Below, piece after piece: positions 14,049 through 16,094 of a stretch of DNA of 16,094 bases. Source of the DNA: an uncultured Campylobacter sp. (GTDB lineage Bacteria; Campylobacterota; Campylobacteria; Campylobacterales; Campylobacteraceae). Both the position numbers and the translations under genes were made by a program. How positions within the stretch are numbered: position 1 is the stretch's first letter; each line of letters opens with the position of its first letter. Under the pieces are notes generated by a model, which saw only the letters and a program-made list of their open reading frames with translations, was not told the origin of the DNA and searched no databases. The stretch is from contig NZ_CALKTL010000103.1 of NCBI RefSeq assembly GCF_937997405.1, positions 1-16,094 of the forward strand. Reading direction: 5' to 3'.

Positions 14049-15005
14049 GTGGGTTACGACATAAGCTATCACGCGATCGGCAAAGATGAAATTTCGCAGT
14101 GGTATTTTAAGCCGCTAAAGCTCGCGCAGAGGGGAGATTTTGAGGCTATCGCTAAAATCGCGCGCGAAGCGGGGATGGATGAATTTTATGTAGAAAAATA
14201 CGCGGACGGCTTCCGCTCGGCGCTGCAGTACGGCACAGGTGGCATTTTTAATAAAACGCACGGATTTCACCTCGCCGTGGCGCAGGGCTATTTTAGAGAG
14301 TATTTTTACACGCGCGGCACGGCGTTTAGCTTTTTAGCGGAGCAAAGCTCTAAATTTAAACCCTACATAAGCGATTGGCGCGAGGTTTTACCGGCGGAAT
14401 TTTTAGCGGAGTTTAGTGGCGAAATTCATAACGAGATCATCGAAAACTACTGCTGCGGCGCGTATCTTGGCGCCGATGGTGTGCAGAAACTGCTGCGCGA
14501 TTATGAGGCGGGCGGCGAGGTTAAATCCGCCGTAGATGAGTTTTACGCGCAGAATTTGCCCGTGTTTTTAAAGGCGCTAAATTCTGCCGCAGAGCTTGAA
14601 ATAGGGCTGCTTGAGGCTACCGAGGTGGTTGAGCCCAATCCGATCGATCTTAATAGGTCCGAGTCGTTTTCAAATCTTTTTAATTGCGATACTCAGGGCG
14701 CGCTGATCTACGCGGAAATCGCCGCACAGCAGATCGGCGAGGCGATAGAGCGAGATAAGGCAGGTGGAGGCGGTACGACGGGCAGCGGGAATTCTGCCTC
14801 GCGCGGCGCCAATGCGACGGGCGGCGGCAGTGCAATGGAAGCGGATGGCGGCGCAATTAAGGCAGGCGGCGAGAATTCCGTCCAGTGCAGCGGCGATACG
14901 ATAGAAGGCGGCGGCGGGAATTCCGCCGCAGAAGATCATAAAGACGCAACCTCCGCAGGTGGCGAAAAGTCGCTTTTCGACAAGATCAAAGGGCTTTTTA
15001 AATAG
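14049..15005 (+). CDS. Conserved hypothetical protein with Gly-rich tail
   Basis: This 318-residue protein starts at GTG 14049, supported by AAAGGAG at 14037-14043. It has no signal peptide. Residues 1-236 look like a folded, mostly helical cytoplasmic domain beginning MGYDISYHAIGKDEISQWYF, with several Tyr, Trp and Phe residues and a Cys pair (ENYCCGAYLG). Residues about 238-306 are a Gly/Ser/Ala low-complexity linker, and the last eleven (SLFDKIKGLFK) could form a short amphipathic helix that touches membrane. The start motif MGYDISYH is familiar to me from uncharacterised bacterial proteins, but I know of no function. Three GAATTC words in the linker (14789, 14873, 14918) all read Asn-Ser. 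It probably shares a transcript with the lipoprotein gene. Confidence 0.82.
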   Translation: MGYDISYHAIGKDEISQWYFKPLKLAQRGDFEAIAKIAREAGMDEFYVEKYADGFRSALQYGTGGIFNKTHGFHLAVAQGYFREYFYTRGTAFSFLAEQSSKFKPYISDWREVLPAEFLAEFSGEIHNEIIENYCCGAYLGADGVQKLLRDYEAGGEVKSAVDEFYAQNLPVFLKALNSAAELEIGLLEATEVVEPNPIDLNRSESFSNLFNCDTQGALIYAEIAAQQIGEAIERDKAGGGGTTGSGNSASRGANATGGGSAMEADGGAIKAGGENSVQCSGDTIEGGGGNSAAEDHKDATSAGGEKSLFDKIKGLFK

Positions 15006-15097
15006 CAAATTTAATCGCTTTATTCCGCCGAAGCGCGCGCGGAGTGCGGAGTTAAGATTGTAAAATTAAATCATCTTGCGCTCGCGAGCTCTGCGTC

Positions 15098-15162
15098 GCG
15101 CCGTTAAATTTAGCTAAAACGGCGCAGTCGGCAAGCGCAAATTTAAAATTTAAAACTTGCCG
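15098..15162. terminator. Two adjacent hairpins in the convergent spacer
   Basis: GCGCCGTT (15098-15105) pairs with AACGGCGC (15118-15125). CGGCAAG (15129-15135) pairs with CTTGCCG (15156-15162), followed by AAATTTTAAAA. Both stems are perfect. Lying between convergent genes, they probably act as terminators in both directions, although T runs are weak. Confidence 0.5.
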
Positions 15163-15238
15163 AAATTTTAAAACGGGCGGTTTGCATACCCAAGCTTTAA
15201 AGTGCCGAAAACAGGCTTCAAAGAGGCTAAATTTAAAC

Positions 15239-15259
15239 CCGCCGCAGCCTTTGCGGCGG
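15239..15259 (-). terminator. GC-rich hairpin after the beta-propeller gene
   Basis: CCGCCGCA (15239-15246) and TGCGGCGG (15252-15259) form a perfect eight-base-pair stem with a five-base loop, 16 bases after the stop of the minus-strand gene. On that strand it is followed by GGGTTTAAATTT, a moderate T-rich run. Confidence 0.6.
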
Positions 15260-15275
15260 ATAAGCTGCGGATAGT

Positions 15276-16094
15276 TTATCTGTTTAAATTTTTGATTTTT
15301 TGTTGATCCAGCGGCAGGTTTGATCGAATTTTTATTATGACGGTATCGTCTTTATCGGCGTTTCCGCCTATTAAAACGCCTCCGTCATCCGTGCTGACGA
15401 CGCTTTTGAGCCAAAAGTCTTGCAGTTTCGCTTTGTTTTCACTCAATATATTGCCGTCCAAATCAAGCTCTAAAAATATCGTCTGATCCTCCGAGGCGTC
15501 GTTTGCGCCGATCAAAAGTAGCCCGTCTTTGTAGTTTGCTAATTTATAGGCCGCGTTTAGCGTGTCGGGCAGATCGCATACGCCGCGATCTCTTCCGCAA
15601 ATCTGCTTTCTCCAAATTTCATTGCCTAAGGCATCAAATTTTGCGATATTTGCACCGAATTTCGCCAGTAGAAATATCGATCCGTCCTTTGCTTTTAGCA
15701 GTTGCGTCCCACGATCCATTACAAGCTCGTCCGAGGCGCCGCTCTCCTTAAAATTTACGCTCTTATGCCAAAGCTCCTCGCCTCTGGCGTTAAATTTTAA
15801 AAATCCGTCTTTTTCGATGATAAGCAGGATTTCGCTTTCGGATATTTTTGCTATCTTTGTCATGGTGCCGTCAAACGGCCTTTTGCTCTTTGCGATATTT
15901 AGCTTTTTCTTCCATAGCAGTTTTTCTCTCTCGTAAAAGCACAGATCGTCGTTTTCGTCTATCGCGACAAATTTATCGCCGAAGCTAGCTACTTCTTTAA
16001 ATTTAATAGGAAATTCGTAGATTATCTTTTTCGTTCTGGCGTCTAAAATTTGATTATCCAAAAGCGCGTATGAGTCCATCGCGGCTACCGGCAT
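15276..16094 (-). CDS. PQQ-like beta-propeller repeat protein, probably cut at its 5' end
   Basis: The visible 272 residues end at a stop at 15276 and open with an ATG in the last three bases of the window, so the real start may lie outside. Blade-like repeats about 50 residues apart are visible: LLWKKKL (59-65), KFNARGEELWHKS (100-112), KFDALGNEIWRKQ (152-164) and LDLDGNIL (210-217). The G-x-E-x-W pattern is typical of PQQ_2-type propellers such as those in BamB or YncE-like proteins. No signal peptide can be judged. The final part is short and Asn/Lys-rich. It converges with the Gly-tail gene across a hairpin-rich spacer. The role is unknown; a scaffold or binding function in the periplasm is only a guess. 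Confidence 0.75.
   Translation of the reverse strand: MPVAAMDSYALLDNQILDARTKKIIYEFPIKFKEVASFGDKFVAIDENDDLCFYEREKLLWKKKLNIAKSKRPFDGTMTKIAKISESEILLIIEKDGFLKFNARGEELWHKSVNFKESGASDELVMDRGTQLLKAKDGSIFLLAKFGANIAKFDALGNEIWRKQICGRDRGVCDLPDTLNAAYKLANYKDGLLLIGANDASEDQTIFLELDLDGNILSENKAKLQDFWLKSVVSTDDGGVLIGGNADKDDTVIIKIRSNLPLDQQKIKNLNR

Noticed and set aside
1..16094. CRISPR array, insertion sequence, prophage, or poly-G phase-variable tract
   Set aside because: No regular repeat-spacer pattern, transposase or phage-like protein, and no homopolymeric G/C run of the kind used for phase variation in Campylobacter was found on reading both strands.

Overview
The window looks like a chromosomal segment of a Campylobacter species, probably one of the higher-GC oral ones such as the gracilis/rectus/showae group. 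The evidence is protein similarity recalled from memory, the dense use of AAATTT-type words, AAGGA-type ribosome sites, and a mobB-fbp-small Cys protein cluster with a divergent lipoprotein. To my knowledge that cluster matches the C. jejuni order Cj0841c-Cj0840c-Cj0839c/Cj0842. The species was not tested.

Positions 1-2924 are visibly AT-rich and belong to a surface polysaccharide locus: the tail of an unidentified gene, a family 2 glycosyltransferase, a polyprenyl-phosphate sugar-1-phosphate transferase on the opposite strand, and a Wzz-type chain-length regulator. No Wzx or Wzy is in view. A gene-poor stretch and a tRNA-Lys(CTT) at 3313-3388 separate this block from a more GC-balanced core region.

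Positions 3601-8039 hold a secreted SYLF (Ysc84-type) protein and, divergently, an M23 peptidoglycan peptidase followed one base later by a 640-residue protein. That protein has a conserved N-terminal domain, a long low-complexity middle, and a C-terminal domain that I align with RusA Holliday junction resolvases. Next is an O6-alkylguanine-DNA methyltransferase (ogt) with a terminator.

Positions 8040-9061 and 10853-11860 are two gene-free stretches of about 1 kb, filled with degenerate repeats built around GATAAAATTT and GCAAAATTT words and with several inverted repeats. Between them, on the minus strand, lie a LysE-family exporter and dapE, which may link amino acid export to the diaminopimelate/lysine pathway.

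Positions 11861-13417 (minus) form a tight operon mobB-fbp-small four-Cys protein, with a divergent lipoprotein and a conserved hypothetical protein on the plus strand. The hypothetical protein has a Gly-rich tail. A hairpin-rich convergent spacer follows, and the window ends inside a PQQ-like beta-propeller gene.

The most unusual features are the RusA-like domain behind the repeat-rich linker, and the same GAATTC/AATT-centred words recurring in both gene-free stretches and in the low-complexity parts of two unrelated proteins, always in the Asn-Ser phase for GAATTC. This suggests a local sequence-expansion process acting on genes and spacers alike. No CRISPR array, insertion sequence, prophage or rRNA gene was seen.
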